Source of the DNA: Watersipora subatra
Taxonomy: Eukaryota; Bryozoa; Gymnolaemata; Cheilostomatida; Watersiporidae
Reading direction: 5' to 3'
Length of the DNA stretch: 64,000 bases
NCBI RefSeq assembly: GCF_963576615.1
Contig: NC_088712.1
Span: 28,797,870 to 28,861,869 of the forward strand
Part shown: piece by piece, positions 1 through 12,100 of the stretch
Numbering within the stretch: the first letter of the stretch is position 1
How the letters are laid out: each line of letters opens with the position of its first letter
Notes under the pieces: model-generated
Databases searched by the model: none
Seen by the model: only the letters and a program-made list of their open reading frames with translations
Told to the model about the DNA's origin: nothing
Position numbers and translations under genes: made by a program

Positions 1-150
1 AGAAGGTAACCTGAGCCGATACATTGCGGTAGTGAAAGAGTCAATAATGAGTTGCTTACTAACCATTTACTGCATTATGCTTGCGGGTGTTTGTCCCTAG
101 CCGCAGGATACAACACCTGAAGTGCCGCTATCGTCAACCAAAAACTCAGC

Positions 151-330
151 ATGGACAATAATTATTTTCTAGCAAATATGATGATGGGAGGCCAGCAGGG
201 ACACAGCAATATGATGCAATACAATCCAGGACAGCAATCTATGGGTAGATATATGACTGGAGGACAACCCCCTCCCACACAGCAGCCACCAGCAGGAGCC
301 TACAACCCTCAATTCAGTCAGCCCTATCAG
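151..330 (+). CDS. Gene A, penultimate coding exon: Gln/Pro/Met/Gly-rich protein
   Basis: The exon is open from an ATG at 151 to a donor (CAG|gtagtt) at 330 and encodes 60 residues rich in Q, P, M, G and N, with short MMMGG and PPPTQQPP runs. The ATG context (A at -3, G at +4) is strong, and an in-frame TGA at 118 rules out extension beyond 120. A good acceptor (tgtttgtccctag) ends at 100. So either 101-150 is 5' UTR and 151 is the true start, giving a 100-residue protein, or a weak acceptor at 122 or 149 makes this an internal exon of a longer gene. The composition suggests a low-complexity nuclear or adaptor tail. I do not recognise the family. Phase 0 joins the exon at 2961. Confidence 0.6.
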
Positions 331-2960
331 GTAGTTTAATTTATTATTCTAATCAGATATTTGGGAACTTTATCACAGTGAATAATCGATAGGTTCTCTT
401 TCTAAAATCTACAGAAAAGGTCGCAACTTGGAATCTGATCTAATGCTTTATTAGAAACCTGATGCTCTATGTCAATATTTTCTCGGAGAAAGCCTTAGAT
501 ACACAGTCACCTCCATCCTTTTATTGAAATCAGTTTCACGATGGCCTCTTGCTATTCTGAGCAAGATTTCTGTATCAACACAGGAACAAGAAGAAGATCA
601 CCCATTATCATCATTCACTTTCTGTAGTTTTACTGTGATTAATATCTAAATGAGATACTAGCATCATATCCTTTATACTACATGATAAGTGCCTCTGACA
701 GGAGCCGTTATTAAGTCTGCACTGTCAAGTGTTTTATGTCGAGTGGCATATGTAATGCTTACAGTTTCAAGTGTCATGTCAATTGAAATGACACCTTTCA
801 AGCATCAAATGATCTATATGATATATCACTGTGCACTGTAGTCTACCGTATGTTAAAGATGTGGTTGCGTCAAATTTAAGTTGAATTTAAAAGAAAGTAT
901 TTTTCTTTGTCTATCAGTATGTTGTATGTTGTGTTAGGCGATCTCATTGTCAAGATATTTGAAGATTAAAATCGAAAAAATTCGATCGCATAAAAACGCC
1001 CAGGCCAAAAAACATGCACAGACTTGCCCAAAATGATGTAACGCGTGATACAACCTGTCTCTATCTCTCGTATTCACATCGGCTATTGCAATAAAAGTAG
1101 TCCTACGCGGCTCTATTGGCATATATTTTATCTTGTAGTTGCTCATGTTGGCTAGAATAAGATTCTTAATCCAGCTACAGATACAATGATATTACCAATG
1201 TCTCAAACGCCTCAAACAAGGGAAATTAAAGACTTGTCATATTAGCTTCTTCTAAATGCTGTGTAAAGATCTTTGTACCGACTACCAATTCTACCGGTCT
1301 ACGGTCACGTCGTAGTCGTGGCCACTCACATAGTTTCAGCTCATACAATAGGACAAATTCATCTACTGCAGCAAACTTAAACAAAACATCATGGTGTATG
1401 CAGCACACATTCAAGTCTCTCTTTCCCCTTTATGGCAGTTTTCACACTGATAAAGCTGCTTCGGCTGGTGGGACCACATCAACATCCTGTAATCAATAAA
1501 TCAAATACAATAAATATATGTCATTCAAACGTGTATCTACTGAAAGTTTTCAAATTGGGAGTTAGATTGCGAGTGTAATTTTAAAAATGAATAAATGTTT
1601 AACAAAAACATAAGTACGCCAAGCCAGCGATTCGAAGCTTTGATTCTGGAAGTTGAAGATGTGCATTGATCAATCGATTTTCTTAACTTTCCCTAGTGAG
1701 AAGTGAACATCTAAAGTCAAATCATACAATGTAAATCTAATTTACTAGCTAAATCTGCAAGAGAAAATTTGAAGCAAATATAGCTAGGTGAAATGATAAA
1801 AAATTATAAAACGATGATTGGTGATAGCAAAAAGTTATAACTCTATTAATTAGTAAATGTATTTGTGAGTACTAAAAGTATTATCTTTAGTATATTCATC
1901 AATCTAAGCAATTGTATTGCTAGATGCTATGGATTAAAAAGAAGCCGTCAAGAACTCACTGTGCGTCCTTATCTCGCACGCGCTCACAAGAAATTACATT
2001 ATAACCTCAAAGAGGGAAATATAATCTGAATGTAAACGCAACGGTATATCGATAGGAGACTCAAAGTAAAAGATAATTTTACCTCCATTCTCCTATCTTT
2101 CTCTACCACTTTAACTACCTGATGCTCAGAAAACTCGGAGTCGCCTTCGCAGTAACTTTACAGTAATTTTTACAATTGCGTTGTTCGTCAATAAAACGTG
2201 TCGATCGAGTAATTCATTAAAGTACGGATGTTAATTAATTTAGTAAATATCGATGTCGATCCAATGTAATAATAGAGTAAAATCCCTAAATTTGAGATCA
2301 CAGACAACGCGTTTATGAGTGATAACATTTATTACGACCTATATAAAAATTTCGTGCTGATGATTGGCTAATGAAGCGATCTTATATTTATCGCTCGTGG
2401 ACTCTTTTCAGATGTATCACTCGTTACGTCATGAATGAAGCGCCCGCTGGAATCTGAGCTTCAAATGCATATATCTCTGGACAGGGTTAGTCTACAAAAA
2501 CAAAAATGACATCAAATTGTAGCTGATGTTTTCGCCTTTTAGTGGTCTTGATTTCATTAAATCGACCTTTTTGATGCAACCACATCTTTGTCTTTTGTGT
2601 CACTAGTCTATCATAGTAATAGCAGTGTGCATGGCTCTAACAAGTGCTTGCAAACATTCCTATATTTTATATTCATCTTATTCTTTTGGACGGCTGTGTT
2701 ATATGTGCCCTTAGTATGTGTGACCTTGCAGCAATATTATGGGTGGTCCAGCTGGTATTTTTATGACTCCGTATGGATTAAGCAGCCGAGCTAGGCAGTT
2801 TTACCTTATATCTATTAATATTTTTTACCAACATAACTTGGTGGAAACTCTACATGATAACAGCCTGTTATTTTTAATTCAAAGGTCCATTATTACACAT
2901 GTCAACAACCTCATATGCATTAATTAAAATTATCTTGTGGCTTGGTTTTCTGTATTTTAG
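331..2960 (+). other. Gene A intron
   Basis: GT-AG intron of 2.6 kb, AT-rich. Apart from a divergent copy of the MITE-like repeat at about 934-1150, I see no coding or RNA gene in it. Short ORFs here show no family features. Confidence 0.5.
934..1150. repeat. Divergent copy of the MITE-like family seen at 53.8 and 60.5 kb
   Basis: The stretch with gaagattaaaatcgaaaaaa and cggctattgc resembles the inner parts of the repeats near 60.6 kb and 53.9 kb (aagattaaaattgaaaaaa, and cggctattgc on the opposite strand). The match is partial and eye-aligned, so the assignment is tentative. Confidence 0.35.
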
Positions 2961-3083
2961 CCTTTGGAGAGTCGAATGATGGGTGGAAACAGCGGACAGT
3001 ACATGGCACCCCGAGCACCCCACCCTCAACAACCACCTGCACAGTACAACACTGGTATGGGCAACCAATACAATAACTACTGA
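2961..3083 (+). CDS. Gene A, last coding exon
   Basis: A good acceptor (ttctgtattttag) is followed by 40 codons and a TGA at 3081-3083. The residues continue the composition of the first exon (PLESRMMGGN, APRAPHPQQPPAQYN, ending GNQYNNY), and the phase-0 junction reads ...QPYQ|PLES... The matching composition across a 2.6-kb intron is the main evidence that both exons are one gene. The function is unknown. Confidence 0.6.
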   Translation, partial: PLESRMMGGNSGQYMAPRAPHPQQPPAQYNTGMGNQYNNY

Positions 3084-3396
3084 ATCTCAGGATCTGCTTG
3101 AGGGATAATATCCAAGATCTAGTTGGCATCATCCCACGCATTTATGCGCTAATAGTTTTAACTCTCCGAGGTCTAACCTTTGTGCTACTGTAAGGTGTCG
3201 CTTGTCAACTGATGTGAAAGTCGATGCTTTCTTAGTCGGAATTGTTGTTTACACTAGTTAAAGTTCTTTTAGTACAGTTAGCTATATATTTCTCTACAAA
3301 TCTTATTCCTTTTTTGTCCATTAGTGGTGGCAACGTTTGGTATAATTACTTCAATACAATTACAACAGCTTATTCCTCTCGGTTTTATGCTCATCA

Positions 3397-3646
3397 GTCA
3401 TATAATCATATGGTCGTTAGTCATATGGTCGTTAGTCCTATGGTCGTTAGTCATATGGTCGTTAGTCATATGGTCATTAGTTGTATGGGTATTAGTCATA
3501 TGGTCACTAGTCATATGGTCTTTCGTCCTATGATTGTTAGTCATATGGTCACTAGTCATATGGTCGTTAGTCTTATGGTCATTATTCATGGTCGCTAGTC
3601 ATATGGTCGCTAGTCCTATAGTCATTAGTCCTATTGTCGATACTAG
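3397..3646. repeat. 15-bp minisatellite, about 16 copies
   Basis: Tandem units of tcatatggtcgttag with point changes. The 15-bp period keeps three frames open and creates repeat-only ORFs on both strands; these are not genes. Confidence 0.9.
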
Positions 3647-4134
3647 TGCGTGGCACGAGTACCTCTTGGCCAACGGTTTTTTCGGGTATTGGGTTTATTG
3701 ATACGGGTTTTAGGTCTAAAATTTTCAAACATCAGACATGTTCTAAAATTTACAATGTAATTATAATTCTATTCATATTATTTAGTTTTTCGTACTATTT
3801 TCTAACGACCGATATTTGTGCTCGCAGCCTTAACCCTTTAAATTTTGAACTCCAACTGTCGGTTTTCAGGCAATGCGTAGGGTTTGTCAGAATCTCTATT
3901 GGCCAGAATTCGGCATTCACATGGCTTTGTTTACAAAAGCTGTTTCTAAGTAACAGCGTGAACCAATCAAATTAATTTTTGCACAAGATATTAGACCAGA
4001 AATTTCACTTCGATTTGTAGTTTTCAAATATCTTTACCTACTTCCATCATTTTAATAACAAATTTTATTTGAACGATATCGCAAAAAAATCGTCATGACT
4101 CGTTTGTTGGTAGGTCATAAATGATTGTGATGCA

Positions 4135-4140
4135 AATAAA
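4135..4140 (+). promoter_or_regulatory. Candidate poly(A) signal of gene A
   Basis: AATAAA, the first hexamer after the stop codon of gene A; a second lies at 4191-4196. No transcript end can be seen directly. Confidence 0.35.
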
Positions 4141-4196
4141 GAATTTTATAATACTAATTATAATTTTCCAGTATATTTTGAATAATTTAAAATAAA

Positions 4197-6068
4197 GATG
4201 AACATGTGCTCAATGAATATGATGTTATTGTAAACATTTTTACGAGTTTTTTTAAATCGTACAAACTTTCATAGTTTTAGCCCGAATAATAGTAAAGTAT
4301 AGCTTTTTTCTGTTTGATGGCATTTGCTGTGGGTTGCCCGAATTTTTTACTAGTGTTTTACCAAATATCATTGTATTATGATCACTTCCAGATATATATA
4401 ATAAAAGTTTAAAAACTTCGGATCGTTGGACATACTGCCCAGGGTTACTGACGCACATTGACAAAAAGACCAGGGTTCAAAGGGTTAACAGGAGGGTTAT
4501 CTAACAGTGTTTAGAGCGCAGGGCGCAATAGACTGAGTTTTTGTCCACTCTACTCGACGGATCCGTGTACCAAAACCTGAACTCGCAAGTCCGAACCTGC
4601 AAGATCGAAATATTCAAAATCTCTATTACCCGAGACTCAAGAGAAGATAAACCTGTGAGTTCAACGAGTTTTATAACCCGTGGCCAGCATTAGTCGATAC
4701 CACTTGGTCTCAGTTCATTCAGTTCAGCTGCTATTATTGTTTCGGCCAGAAGTCAGTAGCCAGAAACTTTAGACACAAGAAAATTCTTTCGTTTCACTTT
4801 GACATAAAATGTTGATCCACGTGTTTTTTTAAATATAGAAAATTACACTAGCATTTTTTGCTGCGTTGGAAGGAAAAAGTTGACACTTTTTGAACATGCA
4901 GAAAGTAGGTCGGAGGTCAAAAGGGCTAATGTTAGTTTATAAAGATTGTATACTATATTGATTTTATTGCAAGAGAAAACCTGGCTAACGACTGCTTATA
5001 TTTCACATAAAAAGTCAGTTGCCTCGCCATAGCATCCTTTTCATTCCTATGCATTCTAATTTAAATAATAACAGGACTCTTACCACAGCAAACGGTGGAT
5101 TGTTTCGCAACTAATGCTAAACTCTAACAGAAACAACATTTAGCAGTACCTGTTAGCTTTGACATAACGCGTCACTTCTAGCAACTGAGTAACTCTATTA
5201 ACAAATCCCACTTTGTGTGTTGTTCTGCATAAACTCTATCCATTTCTATATTTCGTGGTTTATTTCGTCTAAATTCCACACATGTTTCATACCTTCTACC
5301 TAGTTGGTAAAAATATTTAGTTTCAAAACGCTGTCTGGATCCTGAGAACCAGCCTCTTCAGCACCCGTCTGATTAGAAACACCAGAATGCGTTTTCCCAT
5401 TCATTAAGGACAGTTGCCCTTACTGAATGTGTTCATAGAATGTTGCGAAGGCAGTGTCGCAAGCCGTTGGAAATCTACACGCTTGCTGAGGGCTACCTGA
5501 TTGAAAAGGAAATGTACCTACTGGACAATGTTAAACTTAATGCTAGTTCTCTATAAAACCATGCGAAAACAAAGCTGGCCCGTGGTTGGCCAAAGTAGAC
5601 TCTGTAGCAGAAAAGGAGCCGCCTAAAGAAAAATGGATAATCCTTGGTAACGATAGGTACTTGGTAGTGAAAGAGCGGTCGTAGTCTTGTAGTCAAGACC
5701 GACTGACCAACAAACAAAAGGTTGGGAGTTCATTTCCCAAACAAGGCAACTGGTGGTGGCAGGAATGACATTCAACCTTAAATTGCTCCCTGCAACTGGG
5801 CGTGTCTCCAGAGGTCGAAGTTTTTTGTCCAACAGTAAGCTAAGCAGAGACTATACTCAATTTTTCAACAGATTGCTTACTACTGTAGCAAAAATGATGC
5901 ACTGTCTCAACAATGGACACACTCTTTAGCAACAATAGACACTCTCTAGTGATGATGGACCCTTTTTAACAACTGTGTTCTTGGCAATAAGTGGAGCCAA
6001 GTAAAAGAGCTGGGAGCAGGCTTCTTCCCTCTCATTTTGCCATCTCCATTCAGCTGTAGTTCAACAGG
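4197..6068. other. Intergenic region between genes A and B
   Basis: No exon, RNA gene or clear transposon was recognised. A stretch at about 5640-5830 has a weak tRNA-like B-box (gggagttcatttccc) and may be an old SINE. The promoter and 5' UTR of gene B should lie toward the 3' end, but no TATA box is evident. Confidence 0.4.
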
Positions 6069-6107
6069 ATGACACCTCCAGGCGAAAAGAAACCAGTCAC
6101 CGACAAT
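6069..6107 (+). CDS. Gene B exon 1 (start)
   Basis: Encodes residues 1-13 (MTPPGEKKPVTDN) and ends in phase 0 at a canonical donor gtgagt. A TAG at 6057-6059 in the same frame makes this the first usable ATG. The exon is too short to stand alone; it is accepted because the junction to 14427 keeps frame. An undetected further exon in intron 1 cannot be excluded. Confidence 0.6.
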
Positions 6108-9100
6108 GTGAGTATTCGCATTAACTTATTCTTACTCTTTTTCTGGTTCAGTGTATCTTATTGCATCTCTACAAGTATAACTTACAGCGTGTAAAAAGTT
6201 TATATTTTTACTCGGATACTAGAGACCAAGTACAAACTCATAGACGTAAGTAAATGTAGCTATAGTAAGCTAGTAGTAGCTATAGCAAAACTTGCACATT
6301 CTAGTTCATGCCGTTGGTTGAAAATCTGATAAAAAAACCTAACGCACTATGTTAAATCGATCTACGTAAACTTCAGCTGCCATCTTTCTCTTGTACACAC
6401 TTTAAAATGAGAAGATTTTAAAAGTTTTCAGTTGATTGTTCACTCTTGATATTAATAGTACATGTACTTCACTATTTAGTAAATTTATAGGTAATATAGT
6501 TCTTTGCTATTTGGCAAATGCAAAGACAGTACAAAGGTCTATAAGAAGTTCTGAGTATTACAATACATTTGGGGACAACAGGGGGCCGTCTTGGTTAAGC
6601 ATTCAACTTTAACGCTGAATACGAACTGCTGCCTTTTTTATTTTATGAATCTTGTATGAAATAATTTGGAAAACATTTTTGTTTTAAAGGATATTATTAC
6701 CAATAAAGTAATTTATATACATAAATGTCCGTCTGTCCAGTTAGGGTGATGAAGTTTTAGTAACAAAAATCCATTCCGCAGAGGATTCAATCTCAGTAAA
6801 TGCAGTTCTGGAGGCGATGAGGTTACCCATTAGACTATTCTTTCAACTGAGCATGGCAATCAATAAATGTCAGAATATTCATTACATCAGCTAAAATGCG
6901 CATAGCGTCACACGTAATGATTACCAGCTGGCCTCACTAGGTGAATACCCGGCATTGCACAGCCATAAAAACAGCCTATAAACAGTTGCAGGTAGTGTAA
7001 AGGTGATGTAGTAGGTAAGGTAATGTAGGTACTGTAATGTTTATAGGCCGTTTCTTTATTGGCCGTGCAACGCAGGGCATTCACCTAGTAAAATATATCT
7101 TCTAGATGAATGTCGGTCTGGCCTTGCGCTACGTCCATACCATAGCCTGGCATGCTCTGACCAGCTGGGTTACTATGCCCCGTCCTTAGCAAGTAAAATC
7201 AAGAATAAACTAAAAAATATTGTAAGAGATATTTTCATTACCAAGTTTATGTTTTAGTATAGTGAGTTTTACATCACACCTGTTCACAGTTACTCCTTGT
7301 AGCCTCAATAACATGCTTGTTGCATCTCTATTAACTCTGACAAGTGCAATACGCTAAAACTGCCATGGATCACAGGTGCTCTTTGGCGAGTTCAATTCTT
7401 ATTAACTGCTGTTACCACAAGCAGCTGATTAATGGTATATCAAATATTACACAATAAATGTAAGATTAAATTATTTTAGCACTCATATGATAGATAAGAT
7501 CGTTGTCTGCAGAGGATTGACTAAAATTAATGTGTTTTCAATCAGGTAGAAGATCAATAACTACTTGTAAATGTTCACACAGGAAACTATACATTCCAAT
7601 GCTTACTCTCAGATTCTGAACTAAGTGGTTCATTTTTAGTAATGTGTTCCGCTGCTATATGAATTGTACTCCTTTTCTGCTTTGCATGTCAGAGAATATC
7701 AAGGATATACTTTTTAGTTTGAGAAAATTATTTAAATAGAACTTATTAAAAGTGATTCAAGAAGGAAAGATAGATTAATAAATAGAGATGAACTTTATTA
7801 TCAAGGGTCGAGGCTGTTTAAATCAAATTAGACTACAGTATGAGACAAAACATTAGCAATAGTGAATTAGAATTATTAGTATTAGAAGAAAAAGCTATCT
7901 TTGCATAACTCTGTTCTATAATGTGGTAAGGTGTTGGTGTCTGATATAAGGTGTAGTGATTTTTCAGGGAAATAGGAATGTAATGGATGGTCAGACAGAT
8001 TGAAGTAATATTGGAATAATACTTCAATAATTTAGTGCTATTAATTGAAATACCTGAGAAATAAAACTAACAGTTTTATAAGATGTACTTATGGTCGGCA
8101 GCTATGTAAGGTGTGATGACTCTGAGAATGTTGGTGGATTATTATATAGATATACACTGAACGCCATGTAGGCCCCCTACTTAGCAACTGCAGTATAAAC
8201 AGGCTCATACAAAGTGCAAATGCAAACTGAGGAATACAATGAAGGGATGAACTGAGGAATATGAGTTGTCTCCTCAATGAATACCAAAAACTATGTAGAG
8301 ACAGCTAGACTCACTTCTCATACTAATATATCGAAGACTGGTGCGCCATTTGCGATTTGCTCGTGGATAAGTTATATTCTTTATTTTCCTCCTAAAGTGC
8401 CTATTCATTCTAATCTTTCTAATTCTTTTCTACACATTCTCATCAATCTGAATCAACTTAAGTTTCTATCATTCTCTTACTCACTATTACTCTGAAATAT
8501 ACTTGCATCAGTCCATAAACACCCTCGAATTCATCATCATAATCTACATATTAACTCCTGTCTCTATTTCCTGTGTCTATGTCTATGTCCTGTGTTTATG
8601 GACAGATATACATGTAAGTATATTTTAGAGTAACAGTGAGTAAGAGAATGATAGAAATTTAAATTGATTCAGATTGATTGATGAGAATGTCTAGAAAAAA
8701 ATTAGAAAGAAATGAATGAATAGGCACTTCAAAAGCAAAATAAATAATATAACTTTTCTACTGGCAAATAGCGCACCGGTCTTTGGTATAATACACTATT
8801 CGCTTATTATTCGCTAGTGATCATTGTTTGTATTTGCTTCTTAGAGTCACAATAAACAATCAAGCTGTAAAGTTGTCTTCTTCCGATAGGTGAACTTCTG
8901 CTGACATTCATTAGTCTAACTACTATGCTACAAGCTTTTGAGCTTTTCACTTCAGTTGTTAGGAATTTTTATTTATAACATTTGCCACACCAGGGCAAGT
9001 TGTTAACATTAACTAGTTGCTCTTCTAACTACCGCTTTATGACCATCACGACAATGAGGTAGTTGTGTTGTATAATCGTAATACTCTTTTGGAGATCAAT

Positions 9101-12100
9101 ACTTATGTAGTATTGTTTCCTTATTCTCGTAATGCTATTATGTAAACGTATCGAGATTCAGTCGGTTTCCGGTTAAATAAATGTTCACCGAAATATTCAT
9201 TTCCAAGTTACATCCTTCGCATCAGTATGCTAAAACACAACATGGTGCCCAGTACGTGCTAATTCTAGATGCACAAACACTGATTGCATATATTTAGATA
9301 CGTTCTCTAACATATAATGCCAAAATTTAATCCTCCGAAGGAGTTTGACTTTGACCCGGCAAACTGGACGGAATGGTTTGCTCGTTGGAACCGCTATCAT
9401 GCAGTAGCGAAGCTCAGTGAAGATGAAGAGCAGTTGCAGATAGACAGTTTCTTATACTGCCTAGGAAGTAAAAGTGAAGGCATATTTAATGGCCTAAGTC
9501 TGTCCGCTGATGATGCAAAAAGCTACAAAAAAGTCACTGAAGCTTTTCAGCAATATTTTACCCCACGTAAATACATTATTTATGAAAGGGCTAGGTTCTT
9601 CAGACGCGATCAACAGCCAGGAGAGACAGTTGAGCAATATATCCGAGCCCTTAATGACATTGCAGACAGGTGTGAGTTTTCAAACAGGTCTGAGCAAATG
9701 CGAGACCGTATAGTAGTTGGCATCGTCGACACTGACTGCAGCCGTGAAATGCAAAAGATGAATGTGGACCAGCTAACAGAAGGAGTTGCCATTAACATGG
9801 CTCGACAATCAGAAGAGGTGGACAAACACATGAAAGACTTGGCTGGGCATGGTGGAGCTGCGGCAAACAAATCTGACACCGTCGACGCCGTCTCAAGAGT
9901 TCAAAGCAGCAGCAGACCCAAGTCTAGGAGCAACCACCTAGCGAGTAGTAACGTCAGCAAGCTGAGTAATAACATTCCATGCGGCAGATGTGGATATTTG
10001 ACGCATACAAGAGGAACATGCCCTGCCAAAGACGTTAGCTGTAAATCTTGTGGAAAGGTCGGTCACTATGCTAAAGTGTGTAGATCTAAATCTGAACCCA
10101 ACATCAGCCAAGTAGAAGAAGAAGAACGCATATTTCTTGGTGAAATAACCGACACCAGTGTGGGTGTGTGGACAAAAACCATCTCTGTTGACAAGCTCGA
10201 TGCGCCCGTTCAGTTCAAGTTGGACACCGGCGCAGACGTTTCCATACTACCTAGTACACTCTGTGTACATGTAGCCCTTGAAAAAACAAAGAAACAGTTT
10301 GTAGGCCCGGGTAACATTAAGATACCAGTACTAGGTTCATTTAGGGCTGTACTTACTGTCAATAACGTTAGCCATAGTGAAACAATGTATGTTGTAAATC
10401 AAACCAAAGCGTTACTTAGTCGCAGTGCATGTGTTAAACTAGGTTTGATATCTTGTGGATGTGATGTAGACTCTGTTTACGATACTACTGAACTTTGTGT
10501 ATTTCGTAGTGAGTTTCCTAAACTTTTTCAAGGCTTAGGTAAGATGAAACAGGAAGTAGGCATAGAATTACGCCCTGACTGCAGACCCTTCGCTATCAAC
10601 ACCCCACGGTCCGTGCCCTATCCGTTGTTGCCTAATGTTAAACAAGAGCTAGCCGATATGGTTACCAAAGGTGTCGTGTCCCCCGTCAGTGAGCCTACCG
10701 ATTGGTGCGCCCCTATGGTTGTTGTTCCTAAAGCCAACAAAAAAGTCCGAATTTGTGTTGACTACACAGAATTAAACAAAGTTGTCCGTCGAGAGGTTCA
10801 CCCAATGGCTCACGTTGAGTCAAGTCTTGCCAAACTCAGAAATGGTACCGTTTTTACTGTCCTTGATGCCAATTCGGGTTTTTACCAAATTCCTCTCTCC
10901 CCTAAAGCAAAAATGTTAACCACATTCTTGTCTCCATTTGGTAGGTTTGCTTTTAATCGGTTGCCTTTCGGTCTGTCATCTAGCCCAGAGTTGTATTCCA
11001 AAATTGTGTCTCAAGTTCTGGATGGCCTCGAAGGCGTAATAGTCCATATGGATGACGTGTGCATATGGGGAAAATCCACTGCTGAGCATGATGCCAGAGT
11101 TCGTGCTGTGTTGAGTAGGATGATTGAGGCTGGTATGACTCTAAATGTTGATAAGTGCAAGTTCTCCTGCAGCAGCATAAAATTTCTCGGTCATGTCATA
11201 TCTGCTTCCGGTATTCGCGCTAACCCTGAGGCTATTCAAGGCATTGAAAGTTTTGCCAAGCCAACCTGTGTTAAGGATGTCCGTAGTTTCTTAGGTATGG
11301 CAAACCAGCTCAGCAAGTTCACCACCAAGCTTGGTGAACTCAGTGCTCCATTGCGAGAGTTACTTCACAAAAATTCTGTGTGGATTTGGGATAGAGCTCA
11401 GGAACAAGCGTTCAATGGTGTCAAGGAAGAGTTGAAGCGTTCAGTAGAACTTGCACCATATAGCCCACAACGTGAAACAGTTATACACACAGACGCCTCT
11501 CGAGGTGGCATCGGTGCTGCCCTGTTTCAAGTGCAAGATGATGGGGAGTTGCGATTAGTCAGTGCAGCTTCTCGAGCGCTGAGTGAAACCGAGAAACGGT
11601 ATGCCACTATTGAGCAGGAAGCTTTAGGTGTTGTCTGGGCATGCGAAAAGTTTCGAGATTATATCATAGGCTTGAAAGTAGTGATAAAAACCGATCACAA
11701 GCCCTTGGTCCCACTACTGAGCGACATAGAATTAGACAAAAACCCAGCCCGTATCCAGAGGTTTCGAATGCGTCTCATGAGGTTTCACTACCGTGTTGAA
11801 CACATCTCAGGAAAGAATAACGTTATTGCTGACGCGTTGTCACGTTCTCTTGGTCCTATCAGTGAAGATGATGTTATGTTAATGGAGGATGTTGAGTTGT
11901 TTGCTGTGTCAGCACTTTATTGCACTGCCTCATCACCTCGTTTAGAGGAGTTGAAAGTTCAACAAGAGCATGATGAGGTCACCTCCCGCGTTCTCAGTTA
12001 TGTGAGGTCTGGCTGGCCTACGTACCTCCCTTCTCATGAGATTTTACTACGTCCCTATTTTGAGTGCCGCTCTAGGCTTTCTATAGTTGATGGTGTCCTG

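Larger units (their letters stand above)
3084..4196 (+). other. Probable 3' UTR and downstream flank of gene A
   Basis: No further coding exon follows the TGA at 3081. The first AATAAA hexamers downstream are at 4135-4140 and 4191-4196. If these are used, the 3' UTR is about 1.1 kb and includes the 15-bp minisatellite at 3397-3646. Confidence 0.4.

Noticed and set aside
3242-3598. 118-residue ORF with MVVSH repeats and a minus-strand partner
   Set aside because: Derived from the 15-bp minisatellite in the gene A 3' region.
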